64,000 bases of DNA. It comes from Pyrinomonadaceae bacterium. GTDB lineage: Bacteria; Acidobacteriota; Blastocatellia; Pyrinomonadales; Pyrinomonadaceae. The number at the start of each line of letters is the position of its first letter. The stretch's first letter is position 1. The stretch is taken from positions 1 through 64,000 of the forward strand of contig JAJQRF010000014.1 in assembly GCA_021228405.1 (NCBI GenBank), given 5' to 3'. The translations under genes and the position numbers were made by a program. Below, in pieces: positions 25,648 through 34,113 of the stretch. The notes beneath the pieces were generated by a model, which worked only from the letters and a program-made list of their open reading frames with translations, ran no database searches and was not told where the DNA came from.

Positions 25648-25929
25648 ATGCCGGATATTGAAATTCCGTGTGTGCAATGCAAGGAAGTTTTTGTTTTCAC
25701 CGAAAAGGAACAAGAGGTTTTTTACCAACGGAATATGATGCCGCCGCAGAGATGTCCGAAATGCCGCTCGAAAAAAGCCGGCACGGGAGAAAATGCGCCG
25801 AAGAAGTTTGAGATCGTCTGCGACAATTGCGGAAAACACGATCAGGTTCCGTTTCAGCCGAAGGTCGGACGCGCCGTTTTGTGCCGCGAATGTTATAACG
25901 CGAGCAAATCGCGCGTAAGGTTCGCTTAA
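25648..25929 (+). CDS. Zinc-ribbon protein with four CxxC pairs
   Basis: 93 residues. CVQC, CPKC, CDNC and CREC form two zinc ribbons, the first around a YQRNMMPPQRCPKC stretch typical of the CxxC-(x)n-CxxC family found in Acidobacteriota and Chloroflexota. It probably binds nucleic acid or protein; the role is unknown. A good GGAG precedes the ATG. Confidence 0.85.
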   Translation: MPDIEIPCVQCKEVFVFTEKEQEVFYQRNMMPPQRCPKCRSKKAGTGENAPKKFEIVCDNCGKHDQVPFQPKVGRAVLCRECYNASKSRVRFA

Positions 25930-25934
25930 AGTTA

Positions 25935-26008
25935 ATTCCAGATTCCAAATTTCAGATTCCAAATCAAAGCGAATCTGGAATGAATCCGGAATTTGAAATC
26001 TGAGATCC
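25935..26008. repeat. Heptamer-like palindrome (CAGATTCC)
   Basis: The left arm ATTCCAGATTCCAAATTTCA and repeated GATTCCAAAT (to 25964) pair with GAATCTGGAATGAATCCGGA and following TTTGAAATCTGAGATCC. It lies just before the enoyl-CoA hydratase start and generates a false upstream start at 25993. Confidence 0.8.
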
Positions 26009-26013
26009 AAGAA

Positions 26014-26808
26014 ATGAGTTTTGAAACCGTAAGATACGAATTTAACGAAAACGTGGCGACGATCGTTTTTAATCGCCCCGAAGCCTTGAACGCACTTTCA
26101 TTGCAATTGTCGCAGGACGTTCGGGCGGCAATCGAAAAAGCGATCGCGGATAATGCGCGCGCCGTGGTTTTAACGGGCGAAGGTCGCGCTTTTTGTTCGG
26201 GCGGCGATCTGCGTGAAATGCAGTCGATGTGGCAGAAAGAAGGTCGCATCGAAGCTTTTCTGGAAGCACCTCTAGAGGCTTTGCACAACGTTATTTTACT
26301 GATTCGCGAAACGCCGATTCCGTTCGTCGCGGCGGTGCAGGGCGTTTGCGCGGGCGCGGGAACGAATTTTGCGCTTGCTTGCGACATCGTTTTTGCGGCG
26401 GAAAATGCGAGTTTTAACGAAGCTTTCGTCCGCATCGGACTTTCGCCCGATTGCGGCGGTTCGTTTTTCCTGCCGCGCGCGGTCGGCGAAAAGCTCGCGG
26501 CAGAGTTAATGATGACGGGCGATACCGTTTCAGCAGAACGTGCGTTAGCGATCGGGATGATAAATCGCGTCGTGCCGCAAAATGAATTGATGACGGAAGC
26601 GACGGCAATGGCAAAACGCCTCGCGCTTGCACCGACCGCCGCGATCGGTCGCGTCAAACGAATGCTCAACGCTTCGTTTTCAAACGATCTTTCGCAACAA
26701 CTTACGCTCGAACACGAATGCCAGATCGAATCGGGAAAAGGTGCGGACTTTAGGGAAGGTGTTCAGTCCTTTTTCGAGAAACGCGCCCCTAAATTCACAG
26801 GCTCTTAA
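26014..26808 (+). CDS. Enoyl-CoA hydratase/isomerase family protein
   Basis: 264 residues, crotonase fold. VATIVFNRPEALNALS opens the domain, GEGRAFCSGGDLREM forms the first half of the CoA oxyanion hole, and VQGVCAGAGTNFALACD the second. The catalytic Glu is likely in FNEAFVRIGLSPDCGG. It could hydrate enoyl-CoA in fatty- or aromatic-acid breakdown; no pathway partner is adjacent. The start is MSFETV, because the seven codons before it are palindrome sequence. Confidence 0.88.
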   Translation: MSFETVRYEFNENVATIVFNRPEALNALSLQLSQDVRAAIEKAIADNARAVVLTGEGRAFCSGGDLREMQSMWQKEGRIEAFLEAPLEALHNVILLIRETPIPFVAAVQGVCAGAGTNFALACDIVFAAENASFNEAFVRIGLSPDCGGSFFLPRAVGEKLAAELMMTGDTVSAERALAIGMINRVVPQNELMTEATAMAKRLALAPTAAIGRVKRMLNASFSNDLSQQLTLEHECQIESGKGADFREGVQSFFEKRAPKFTGS

Positions 26809-26851
26809 ATTTCTTTCCCGATCCGTTTATTTCAAATTTGCAAAAAAGATA

Positions 26852-27208
26852 ATGCTGTTTAGCGAAGCCGTCGCGGAAGCCGAAACAGCGCGCCATCTGG
26901 AAAGCGAACCGCGTGGTTTGGCAGTTTTGACTTACGCTTACGCCGCCGACGGTAAACGCGCTGAAGCCTTAAAAACATTCAACGAACTTAACGAATCAGC
27001 CCCACAAAAATACGTTTCACCGTTCAGCAAAGCCATTGCCTTGCTCGGTCACGGGATGCACGGCGCGGCGTTTTCCGGACTCGGAAAAGCCTACGGAGAA
27101 CGCTCGGAAACAATGGCGATCATCAGCGTTTATCCGCTTCTCGAAAATGTCAGAACCGCTCCGCGTTTCGTTAAAATTCAAAGGCAAATCGGCAGATTGC
27201 CGCATTAA
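26852..27208 (+). pseudogene. Fragment of a TPR-repeat protein
   Basis: 118 codons. Two helix-turn-helix TPR-like units (GLAVLTYAYAADGKRAEALKTF; SKAIALLGHGMHGAAFSGLGKAY) end in ERSETMAIISVYPLLENVRT then PRFVKIQRQIG. This is the usual C-terminus of large adenylate-cyclase or winged-helix TPR proteins. The N-terminal regulatory domains are missing and no Shine-Dalgarno is seen, so it looks like a remnant left after deletion. It could still be a short expressed protein. Confidence 0.55.
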
Positions 27209-27242
27209 GTTAATTTGCTATTAAAAAAAATCTAAAAAAATC

Positions 27243-27272
27243 TTGACCTGATTTTGGAGAAAGTTGTAGTAT
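27243..27272 (+). promoter_or_regulatory. Candidate promoter of a short transcript
   Basis: TTGACC (27243-27248) and TAGTAT (27267-27272) are separated by 18 bp. Together with the terminator at 27458-27492 they would delimit an RNA of about 210 nt with no long reading frame. Confidence 0.4.
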
Positions 27273-27279
27273 AAAAACT

Positions 27280-27492
27280 CGCTTCCGGCGAACCGTCGAA
27301 GCAAAAATTTATGAGAAGGACGCAAATTTCAAAAACGATCCGCAAGCCGCGAAACCGTTCGCGCTTTTCGCACGTTGTCAAAAAAGGAGATTGGATGCTT
27401 CCGTCGCTTTGCGCGTTTTGCGTTTCGGTTACTTAAACAAATTGTCATCTTGCAGGTAAAAGCCGTCGGGTTTGAAGCCTGGCGGCTTTTTT
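27280..27492 (+). ncRNA. Candidate small RNA or leader-peptide transcript
   Basis: Bounded by a promoter-like pair and an intrinsic terminator. It contains a 42-codon frame from 27311 (MRRTQISKTIRKP...) and, inside it, an ATG (about 27395) after AAAAAAGGAG that would give a 13-residue peptide MLPSLCAFCVSVT. No known RNA family was recognised. Nothing else lies in this gap apart from the palindrome at 27498. Confidence 0.35.
27458..27492 (+). terminator. Intrinsic terminator
   Basis: AAAAGCCG (27458-27465) pairs with CGGCTTTT (27483-27490), extended inward by CGGG/CCTG with wobble pairs. TTTTTT ends the hairpin. Confidence 0.8.
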
Positions 27493-27497
27493 GATTG

Positions 27498-27580
27498 ATC
27501 GGTCTTTGGTCTTCGGTCTTTAGTTGTTGGAAAAATATTTTTCAAACGCGAAGACCGAAGACCGATGACCAAAGACCAAC
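27498..27580. repeat. Heptamer-built palindrome (GAAGACC)
   Basis: GGTCTTTGGTCTTCGGTCTT on the left pairs with GAAGACCGAAGACCGATGAC and CAAAGACCAAC on the right around a short AAAATATTTT-like centre. It ends 5 bp before the MFS start and creates a false start at 27565. Confidence 0.85.
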
Positions 27581-27585
27581 GTCTT

Positions 27586-28884
27586 ATGAATTTAACATAC
27601 ACTCAACTGTTAAAAACAAATCGTAATTTCCGCAATCTTTTGTGGGGGCAATTTGTCAGTGAAATGGGAAATTGGTTCAACTTTATCGCGGGATTGGGCT
27701 TGGTGCGGCTGGTTTCGGATGCTTCGCCGATGGCGGCGGGAATTTTGTTTGTGGCACGTCTGCTTCCTTTTGCGATCTTTTCGCCGATCGCGGGAACTTT
27801 TGTCGACCGCTTTTCACGGCGGCAAGTGATGATCTGGACGGATATTATTCGCGTTTTTGTCGCGCTTTCGTTTTTGCTGGTGACGAGCGCGGAAAATCTC
27901 TGGATCGCATATCTGGCGACGTGTCTGTTGTCGGGTGTCGGCGCGTTTTTTGAAGGTGCGAAAAATGCCGCCACGCCGAATATGACGGGCAAAGAAGGTT
28001 TGCTGGCAGGAACGGCACTGATGTTTTCGACGCGGTTTTTGCTGATGGCTTTAGGCTCTGCGCTCGGCAGTTTGGCGGCGGCTTATTTCGGCTACAAGGT
28101 CGCGTTCATTATTAACGCGATCTCGTTTGCGGTATCGGCGTTTTCCGTCTGGCTGATTCCCGAAGAAGCAACGAGAGAACGTTTTGAAGATGAGAAAAAA
28201 CGAAACGGCGAAACGGAAAGAGAATCCTTTTTCGATGAATTGAAGGAAGGTTTTCGTTATACCGTTCAGAATCGTTTTGCGCTGACGATCTTGATAATGA
28301 ACATCATCTGGGCAACGGGCGGCGGAGCGATCCAGGTCGTTTTCGAGCGGATGGGCGGCGTTTATTTCGCCCAGAAGGATTTATGGAAACCCGATCTGGC
28401 GGTCGGGATTTTATGGACGGTCAGCGGGGTCGGACTTTTTCTCGGAATGATGGTCGCGCATCGCACCGAAGCGATTTTACAGCGTCGCAACAGTTACATT
28501 TCGTTCATCGGCTGGACGTTGGTCATTCACGGGGTTCTGTTCGCCGTCGGCGGCGTGATGCCGAATCTTTGGTTGCTGGCGTTTTTTACGTTCGTTTCAC
28601 GCGCCATCGTCGGGGTTGAATACGCCGTTCAGGAAACGCTTTTCCAACGCAGTTTGCCGGATTACATTCGCGGACGAATCTCGACGCTCGACAGGGGCGC
28701 GGAAATGACGATGTTTTCGCTTTCGAGCTTTTTTTCGAGCGAAGCGATGTATTACATTTCGCCGCAGTTTTTAACCGTAATTTCGGGAATTTTATCGGGA
28801 AGCGCGGGCATTGTCTGGTTTATGCGCGAACGTAATCAGGAAGAAAAAAGAAGCGGAAGTGAAGAGGAATCCGTTGCTGTTTAA
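27586..28884 (+). CDS. MFS transporter (drug/siderophore exporter-like)
   Basis: About 432 residues with 12 hydrophobic segments. The N-terminal FRNLLWGQFVSEMGNWF and loop FVDRFSRRQVMIWTD match the MFS_3/EntS-type exporters. A charged cytoplasmic loop (about 195-220) sits between the halves and a charged tail ends the protein. Substrate unknown. The start is MNLTYTQ, preceded by repeat sequence. Confidence 0.85.
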   Translation: MNLTYTQLLKTNRNFRNLLWGQFVSEMGNWFNFIAGLGLVRLVSDASPMAAGILFVARLLPFAIFSPIAGTFVDRFSRRQVMIWTDIIRVFVALSFLLVTSAENLWIAYLATCLLSGVGAFFEGAKNAATPNMTGKEGLLAGTALMFSTRFLLMALGSALGSLAAAYFGYKVAFIINAISFAVSAFSVWLIPEEATRERFEDEKKRNGETERESFFDELKEGFRYTVQNRFALTILIMNIIWATGGGAIQVVFERMGGVYFAQKDLWKPDLAVGILWTVSGVGLFLGMMVAHRTEAILQRRNSYISFIGWTLVIHGVLFAVGGVMPNLWLLAFFTFVSRAIVGVEYAVQETLFQRSLPDYIRGRISTLDRGAEMTMFSLSSFFSSEAMYYISPQFLTVISGILSGSAGIVWFMRERNQEEKRSGSEEESVAV

Positions 28885-28921
28885 GGTTGAGTCTGAATGA
28901 AAAATTCGGCGGCTTTCATTT

Positions 28922-29287
28922 GAAACGATGCTCATATCAGCGAAACGATGTCTTTATCACTCGGAATGATACTTTAAGCGGTTCGAGAAATGAATAAAAT
29001 CCGTCAAATATGCAAAAAGAATGTGAAAGATGCAATTATCAAGCGAAAGATGCAGTTATCAGGTGAAAGATGCAGAAAACGGATGAAAGATGCTTTCCGT
29101 AATGTGAAAGATGCTCATATCACGTGAAAGTTGGTCATATCAGTGTGAAAGATGCTCATATCACGTGAAAGTTGGTCATATCAGCGTGAAAGATGCTCAT
29201 ATCACGTAAAAGATGCCTTCCGCAGTCCGAAAGATGGTTATATCAGACGAAAGATAGCTTCCGCAATTTAAAAGATGCCGAAATAAA
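28922..29287. repeat. 20/21-bp alternating tandem array B (about 16 units)
   Basis: Units begin GAAAGATG and often end CTCATATCAC. From 29106 the start-to-start distances are strictly 20, 21, 20, 21, 20, 21, 20, 21. The higher-order unit is therefore 41 bp and the mean 20.5 bp, two turns of B-DNA. The array is not compatible with coding. It lies between the convergent MFS and 29350 genes. Earlier units (28922-29025) are more diverged. Confidence 0.88.
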
Positions 29288-29347
29288 TGAAAACGGATAA
29301 TGAACAAACGATTCACTATCCGTTTTCCGTTATTCGTTATCCGTTTC
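29288..29347. repeat. Heptamer palindrome, shortened left arm
   Basis: GAAAACGGATAATGAACAAA pairs in part with the right arm, a tandem of TATCCGT, TTTCCGT and TATTCGT. It follows array B directly and reaches the stop of the leftward gene. Confidence 0.75.
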
Positions 29348-29349
29348 CC

Positions 29350-30285
29350 TTATGCCGTGATTATGACGGCTTTCGTGCCGGTTAATTCCGAAAAATCCTT
29401 TGTATAGATCGTGTCAACACGCCGAATATGTCCGATGGTTTCGACGATGTCCTGCGTCGAGATAAAACCGTCTTCGACGTGTGCGATCGCCCACGATTTG
29501 ATGTGCGAAGCGGTTCGCAAAGTTTCTTCCAAAAGCCGTAAATACTGCGATTTCGTTTCGATCAGAGTGCCGAGCCGTCCGGCTTGTTTGATCTCGGTTT
29601 CGTTCCAGAAATCGTCGCCGCCGCGAACGAATTCCTCGCGCCAAGCCGCCGCGCCGAGATAATTTCTCTGCGTCAGATTATGCGCTTTCGGTAGACGCAG
29701 AAACATCAGATCGGTGTAGTTTTCGGCAATAAATTCGTAGCCGTTTTTATTTGTGCAGGTGTTATTTTGCCCGTTGTTGACGGGATTCGGCAAAATGCTC
29801 CACAGGCGGCGGAAAACGTTCGAGAGCGGCTGGCGGAGTTCGAGCGTTTCTTCCGAAAAGGACAAAACGTAATCGCCGACGCTCATCGCCAGACTCAAAG
29901 CGATAGCGCGCGAGGTCGGCGTTGAAAGTTTGTCGATGTTTTGGCGGATATTGTCGAACCACCACGAATCGGTTTCGTTGAACCAATTTCGCAAGCTCGG
30001 ATTTTGCAGTTTGTAGCGCGGAACATAAACGTCTTCGAGCGCGATGTTCACGTCGTCGTCGTAAAGTTTCTCGCCGTTGTTCTGAATCGCCGCAACGGAT
30101 TTTGCCCACGCCGATTGCGTCAGATCGTTTGCCAGAACGCGCACGTCCCATCGTTTCAGGTAATTGCCTAAATTCGTGTCCGACGTGAAGGGCAGGGCGA
30201 CCGATGAAAACTTCAAACGCCGCAAAACGTTGAGTTCAAATGCGAGCCAGCCTTTCGGTGTCGTGTTCGTTGGAATCATAATCAA
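29350..30285 (-). CDS. Conserved-looking protein of unknown function
   Basis: 311 residues, no clear family. The N-terminal stretch SSVALPFTSDTNLGNYLKRWDVRVLANDL resembles the opening of D12-class DNA adenine methyltransferases, in which a PF.G loop binds SAM. No DPPY motif is present, so that activity is unlikely. The middle contains WWFDNIR and the end VEDGFISTQDIVETIGHIRRVDT. It follows the HD-GYP gene by 3 nt and is probably co-expressed. Confidence 0.7.
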   Translation of the reverse strand: MIMIPTNTTPKGWLAFELNVLRRLKFSSVALPFTSDTNLGNYLKRWDVRVLANDLTQSAWAKSVAAIQNNGEKLYDDDVNIALEDVYVPRYKLQNPSLRNWFNETDSWWFDNIRQNIDKLSTPTSRAIALSLAMSVGDYVLSFSEETLELRQPLSNVFRRLWSILPNPVNNGQNNTCTNKNGYEFIAENYTDLMFLRLPKAHNLTQRNYLGAAAWREEFVRGGDDFWNETEIKQAGRLGTLIETKSQYLRLLEETLRTASHIKSWAIAHVEDGFISTQDIVETIGHIRRVDTIYTKDFSELTGTKAVIITA

Positions 30286-30288
30286 AAA

Positions 30289-30939
30289 TTAGTTCGTGTA
30301 TGGATTGGTTTCTTGCCCGGCAAACTGTTCTTGCTCTTTTTCGGCGTAAGACTGCAATTCGGGAATGTCCGTGAGCGATAAAAACGCTTTGACGACCTTC
30401 GGATCGAATTCGATTCCCGACCATTCGACCAGATAGCGTTTCGCTTCCGCTTCCGAGATCGGAACGCTGTAAGGGCGTGCGTCGGTCAGCGCGGCGTAAG
30501 TGTCCGCGACGCGCAAAATGCGGGCGGCAAGCGGAATCTGGTCGGTTTCGAGCGCGTCCGGGTAGCCTGCGCCGTTCCACCATTCGTGATGCCAGCGAAC
30601 CAATAATTGAACGGCGCGCGAAAGACCGCGTTTGGCGGCTTGCTGTTCGCCGATGACGGTGTGACGCTGCATATCGATGCGCTCGTCGTCGCGCAAAATG
30701 CGGTTGGCGTGAATATATTCGCGTTTCATTACCAATTCGCCGATGTCGTGAACGAGCGCGGCTTGGTTGAGCGCGAAACGGTCGTGCGAGGCAAAGTTGA
30801 ACTTGATTGCCAGCGCGTCCGCAATGACCGCGATGCGTTCGGCGTGCGGATGCGCGTAGCCTTCAAAACGGTCGATCGTTTCCGAAAGTTTTAAGAGTTC
30901 CTGATCTATTTGGAGTTCCTTCGCAAAAATACTTTCCAT
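30289..30939 (-). CDS. HD-GYP domain protein
   Basis: 216 residues, essentially one HD-GYP domain. HPHAERIA, LVHDIGE (HD pair), RHTVIGEQ, RWHHEWWNGAGYPD (HHExxxGxGYP) and RVADTYAALTDARPY are all present. Such domains hydrolyse cyclic di-GMP or related cyclic dinucleotides. No receiver domain is fused, so the input must come from elsewhere. It is upstream of the unknown gene at 29350. Confidence 0.88.
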   Translation of the reverse strand: MESIFAKELQIDQELLKLSETIDRFEGYAHPHAERIAVIADALAIKFNFASHDRFALNQAALVHDIGELVMKREYIHANRILRDDERIDMQRHTVIGEQQAAKRGLSRAVQLLVRWHHEWWNGAGYPDALETDQIPLAARILRVADTYAALTDARPYSVPISEAEAKRYLVEWSGIEFDPKVVKAFLSLTDIPELQSYAEKEQEQFAGQETNPYTN

Positions 30940-31020
30940 AATAAAAAGTTGCAGAGCAGTAGTTTACGCCTTTCAGTCTGAATCTGAAAACGTAAACTCG
31001 AAATTTGCCGCCAAATCCGC

Positions 31021-32583
31021 CTATTTCTTCGCCAGATCGCTCAATAAAATTTGCGCTTCTTTATTTTCCGGCTCGATCGCCAAAAGACGGTTGAGTTCGC
31101 CTTCGGCGCGTTTGTAAAGTTTGTATTGAATGAAAAATTCGACGAGCATCAGGCGGAAGGTCGTATTATTCGGGTCTAGTTTGATCGCGGTCTGTAATTC
31201 CTGCTCGGCTTTGTGCCGCTGTTTTTCGATGTATGAAAGAATTTTCCCGTAATAGGCGCGAAAACGCGCCACGTCGGGCGAAAGATGCGCGGCGCGGGCA
31301 AGATAAGGCATCGCTTCTTCGTAGGCTTCTTCCATCAAAAGGTCGAAACCCTTGTCGAAGTTGTCCGTCGCCATATCCTTCTGTTCTTCTTCCGAGAATT
31401 TTTCTTCCGAGATTCCGGCGGCTTTCATTTCTTCGCGCTTCGCCAGTTCCTTGCGAATCTTGAAATCGTAACTTTCGCGCGAATCCTTATTTTTCAGCGT
31501 GTCGTAAGCCTGTGCGAGCTGTGCAAAAGCGTCCTGGATTTGCTGAAAGACTGCGGCATCGGTGCCTTTGTGGAAATGGTCGGGATGAAAACGTTTCGCG
31601 AAATTGAAATACGCCGCTTTTATTTCCGTAAAATCGCATTTCGGGTCGATGTCGAGAATTTCGTAATAATTCGTCGATGCTTTGATCTGCGCCAGATATT
31701 GATCGAGCGTCATTTCTTCCGCTTCTGCGGGTTCTGCTTCGATGACGGTTTCGATCGTTTCGGGTTTACTCGGCAAAGTTTCCAATTTAAGCGGCGCGGG
31801 TTTGAAAACGGGTTTTTTGAGTTCGATCTTGGCTGAACGAATCATTTCGACGAGCTCTTGCGAAAAAAGCGAATCCCAGTTGCGGCGCACGAGAAAGCCG
31901 CCAAGCCACAAAACATAAAGAATCTGCAAGGTTTTCGCTTCGGGCAAACCGCTCACCGCTTTGATCTCGTCGAGCGTCAAAGCCGAATTTGCAAAGCGCG
32001 ACAAAATAAACGCTTCGTGCGGATTCGGGCTGAAATTGTTTGAAAAAGGCGGCGCAAGCGTAAACGTTTCGGCTTTGCCGGAAAAACGTTCGAGCGTTTC
32101 GTTCTCGAATAAAGTATGCGCGAAATCGAACAAAATTTTTCTCGTGTTTATCTGAAAACGAATATTTTCCTTGATCCTGACCAGATGACTGAATTGCCAG
32201 TCGCCCGTTTTCCAATTTAACGCTTCGCGCAGAATATTTTCGATCTGATGTGCGAAAAGTCCGTCCATCGTTTCCTGCGTGAACAGGTTTTGCGCGACCA
32301 GATTTTTCGCAAATTCCATATCGTTGACGAAATTAGGATTTGCCTTCAGCACGAACTGGTCGATCTTTTTTTCGCGCAGTAAAATGTCGAAAAGCCGTGA
32401 CGAACGCGCATTTGAAGCGGCGAAAACTACTTCGCCGCCGCTGAAATATATAATTACTTTATAATTTTCGTGAGCGAGCCGAAGCGAACCGTCGAATTGA
32501 GCATCGGCGATCTCCGCCAAAAGCTCGGCAAGCGAACGCGATTGAAGATTTCCTTTGATTTCCTGATTATTGCGCGGAGTCAT
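31021..32583 (-). CDS. DUF4388 - DnaJ - TPR protein
   Basis: 520 residues. The N-terminal DUF4388 (PATAN-like, about 5-110, IKGNLQSRSLAELLAEI and IYFSGGEVVFA) is a signalling adaptor seen in Acidobacteriota and Myxococcota. A middle winged-helix-like part follows, then a J domain (about 325-390) with the Hsp70-activating motif as RFHPDHF, and three TPRs at the C-terminus. It may recruit DnaK to a signalling complex. The start at MTPRNNQ replaces a frame reaching to 32727, whose extra 48 codons cover non-coding repeats. Confidence 0.85.
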   Translation of the reverse strand: MTPRNNQEIKGNLQSRSLAELLAEIADAQFDGSLRLAHENYKVIIYFSGGEVVFAASNARSSRLFDILLREKKIDQFVLKANPNFVNDMEFAKNLVAQNLFTQETMDGLFAHQIENILREALNWKTGDWQFSHLVRIKENIRFQINTRKILFDFAHTLFENETLERFSGKAETFTLAPPFSNNFSPNPHEAFILSRFANSALTLDEIKAVSGLPEAKTLQILYVLWLGGFLVRRNWDSLFSQELVEMIRSAKIELKKPVFKPAPLKLETLPSKPETIETVIEAEPAEAEEMTLDQYLAQIKASTNYYEILDIDPKCDFTEIKAAYFNFAKRFHPDHFHKGTDAAVFQQIQDAFAQLAQAYDTLKNKDSRESYDFKIRKELAKREEMKAAGISEEKFSEEEQKDMATDNFDKGFDLLMEEAYEEAMPYLARAAHLSPDVARFRAYYGKILSYIEKQRHKAEQELQTAIKLDPNNTTFRLMLVEFFIQYKLYKRAEGELNRLLAIEPENKEAQILLSDLAKK

Positions 32584-32718
32584 TTTTTGTAAAGTTAGAT
32601 TTTGTAAGAATTCGGCTCCAGGGGAATCGGGATTCGAGCCATTAATATCATAACAAATTCGGACGAAAAAAGTTAAGAAAAATTTATCATTCAAAATTAA
32701 TCGTTTATCATTAGAAAG

Positions 32719-33177
32719 ATGCTTCACGATTTTAATTTAGCGGGAAACAGAAGGCGGCTGTGGCAGCGTGTCGGCGAAAGCTACGAACACGTTTTGATGA
32801 AGGCTCTGGGCTATGCGATGTTCGTCGGAAAATATCCGCATCTGGAGATCGAAACAAAGCTCGGCTTGCGTTATACACCTGATTTGATAGCCTTTAGCGA
32901 AAGAAACGATTACGCTTTCTGGGGCGAATGCGGGCAAAATTCGATTCGCAAAACGCATTGGATTTTGAAACACACGCGCACCGAAAAAATGGCTTTGTTC
33001 AAGATCGGAATGAACACCGAAACGCTTATCAAACAAATCCGCGAAGAAATTCCGCCAAAATATCGCGAAAACGGGAGATTGATCCTGATAAATTTCGTAA
33101 AGGAAATCGTAAAATTGACAGAATCGAAACAAATTGAGAAAGTTTCAGCAGATTGGTTCAGCAGATTTGAAATTTAA
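32719..33177 (+). CDS. YaeQ-like PD-(D/E)XK fold protein
   Basis: 152 residues. LRYTPDLIAF, then FWGECGQNSIRKTHWILKH, fits a PD-(D/E)XK layout in which the usual ExK is ExG, as in YaeQ. Nuclease activity is uncertain. N-terminal RLWQRVGESYEHVLMKALGY is helical. Divergent from the DUF4388-DnaJ gene; the 135-bp spacer holds repeat-like AATTTATCATT segments. Confidence 0.65.
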   Translation: MLHDFNLAGNRRRLWQRVGESYEHVLMKALGYAMFVGKYPHLEIETKLGLRYTPDLIAFSERNDYAFWGECGQNSIRKTHWILKHTRTEKMALFKIGMNTETLIKQIREEIPPKYRENGRLILINFVKEIVKLTESKQIEKVSADWFSRFEI

Positions 33178-33193
33178 GAGATCAAGGAAAAAT

Positions 33194-33257
33194 ATCCACA
33201 GATGAACACGGATAATTTTTTGATTTTAGTTGTGTCAATCCGTGTTCATCTGTGGAT
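33194..33257. repeat. Palindrome of the CACAGAT class
   Basis: ATCCACAGATGAACACGGAT (33194-33213) and its exact reverse complement at 33238-33257, with a 24-bp loop. The same 20-mer is at 13897-13916. Confidence 0.92.
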
Positions 33258-33284
33258 TTGATATTTTTTGAGCATAATTTATTG

Positions 33285-34037
33285 ATGAAAAGACCCGAAA
33301 TAGATATACGCGAGATCGAAACCGTTAAAGAGATGGAAGACTGCATCACGATGCAGAAAAAAGTTTTCGGTTCGCCCGAACTGGAGATTTCACCCGTGCG
33401 ACATTTGATCGTCGCCAGATACGCGGGCGGTTTTACGCTCGGCGCGTATCTGGACGGAAAACTCGTCGGATTCGGACTCACCTTGCCGATGTTTCGCGGT
33501 GAGGAAAAAGCATTTTATTCGCATATGACGGCAGTCGAGGCAAATCTGCAAAGCCTCGGGATCGGCGCGAAACTGAAATGGGCGCAACGCGACCGCGCTT
33601 TGGCAGTCGGCGTGAATTACATCAAATGGACGTATCAGCCCGTTTTGGCGCGAAACGCTTTTTTCAATATCGAACGGCTCGGCGCAACGATCAGCGAATA
33701 TATGCCGAATTTTTACGGCACGGGCGCGGAAGCGAACGAAGTTAAAAAACAGGTCGAAGAAGTTGACAGCGACCGTCTTTTTGCCGATTGGAATCTGAAT
33801 TCGCCGAAGGTCGTCGCGCTTTCCAACGGCGAAGACTACATCGAATCCGGCGAAGTCGTGAGAACGATCGAAATCCCGCCGAACTGGAACGAATTTGTCG
33901 TCAAGGAAACGAAAAAAGCGATTGCCGAACAGGAACGCATCAAACACGAATTTCAAACCGCCTTTGCCGAAGGCTTGATCGTGCGCGGCTTTGAACGAAG
34001 CGAAACAAACCCGAAATATTTACTTTATAAAGAATAA
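33285..34037 (+). CDS. GNAT-family protein, COG3375 type
   Basis: About 250 residues. The N-terminal GNAT fold includes IREIETVKEMEDC, GGFTLGAYLDGKLVGFGL, and the acetyl-CoA site in VEANLQSLGIGAKLKWAQRD. WTYQPVLARNAFFNIERLGA is typical of the COG3375 branch, of unknown substrate. The start is MKRPEID; the earlier frame begins within a repeat arm. Confidence 0.82.
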   Translation: MKRPEIDIREIETVKEMEDCITMQKKVFGSPELEISPVRHLIVARYAGGFTLGAYLDGKLVGFGLTLPMFRGEEKAFYSHMTAVEANLQSLGIGAKLKWAQRDRALAVGVNYIKWTYQPVLARNAFFNIERLGATISEYMPNFYGTGAEANEVKKQVEEVDSDRLFADWNLNSPKVVALSNGEDYIESGEVVRTIEIPPNWNEFVVKETKKAIAEQERIKHEFQTAFAEGLIVRGFERSETNPKYLLYKE

Positions 34038-34040
34038 ATT

Positions 34041-34104
34041 AGCCACGAACAAACACGAAACTTCACGTAAACTGCTTTAATTATTTTTGTGTTCTTTCGT
34101 GGCT
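34041..34104. repeat. Palindrome of the CACGAA class
   Basis: AGCCACGAACAAACACGAAA (34041-34060) pairs with TTTTTGTGTTCTTTCGTGGC (34084-34103). It lies between the GNAT and Rieske genes. Confidence 0.85.
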
Positions 34105-34113
34105 GAAAATCTT

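Noticed and set aside
26627-27208. 193-codon frame covering the end of the enoyl-CoA hydratase gene and the TPR fragment
   Set aside because: Its first 75 codons are out of frame with the hydratase gene; only the part from 26852 looks protein-like.
32610-32650. Possible tRNA remnant (GGGATTCGAGCC with GGCTCCAGGGG) upstream of the DUF4388 gene
   Set aside because: The T-loop-like bases have no matching five-base stem and no acceptor, D or anticodon arm; only a short GGCTC/GAGCC hairpin is present.
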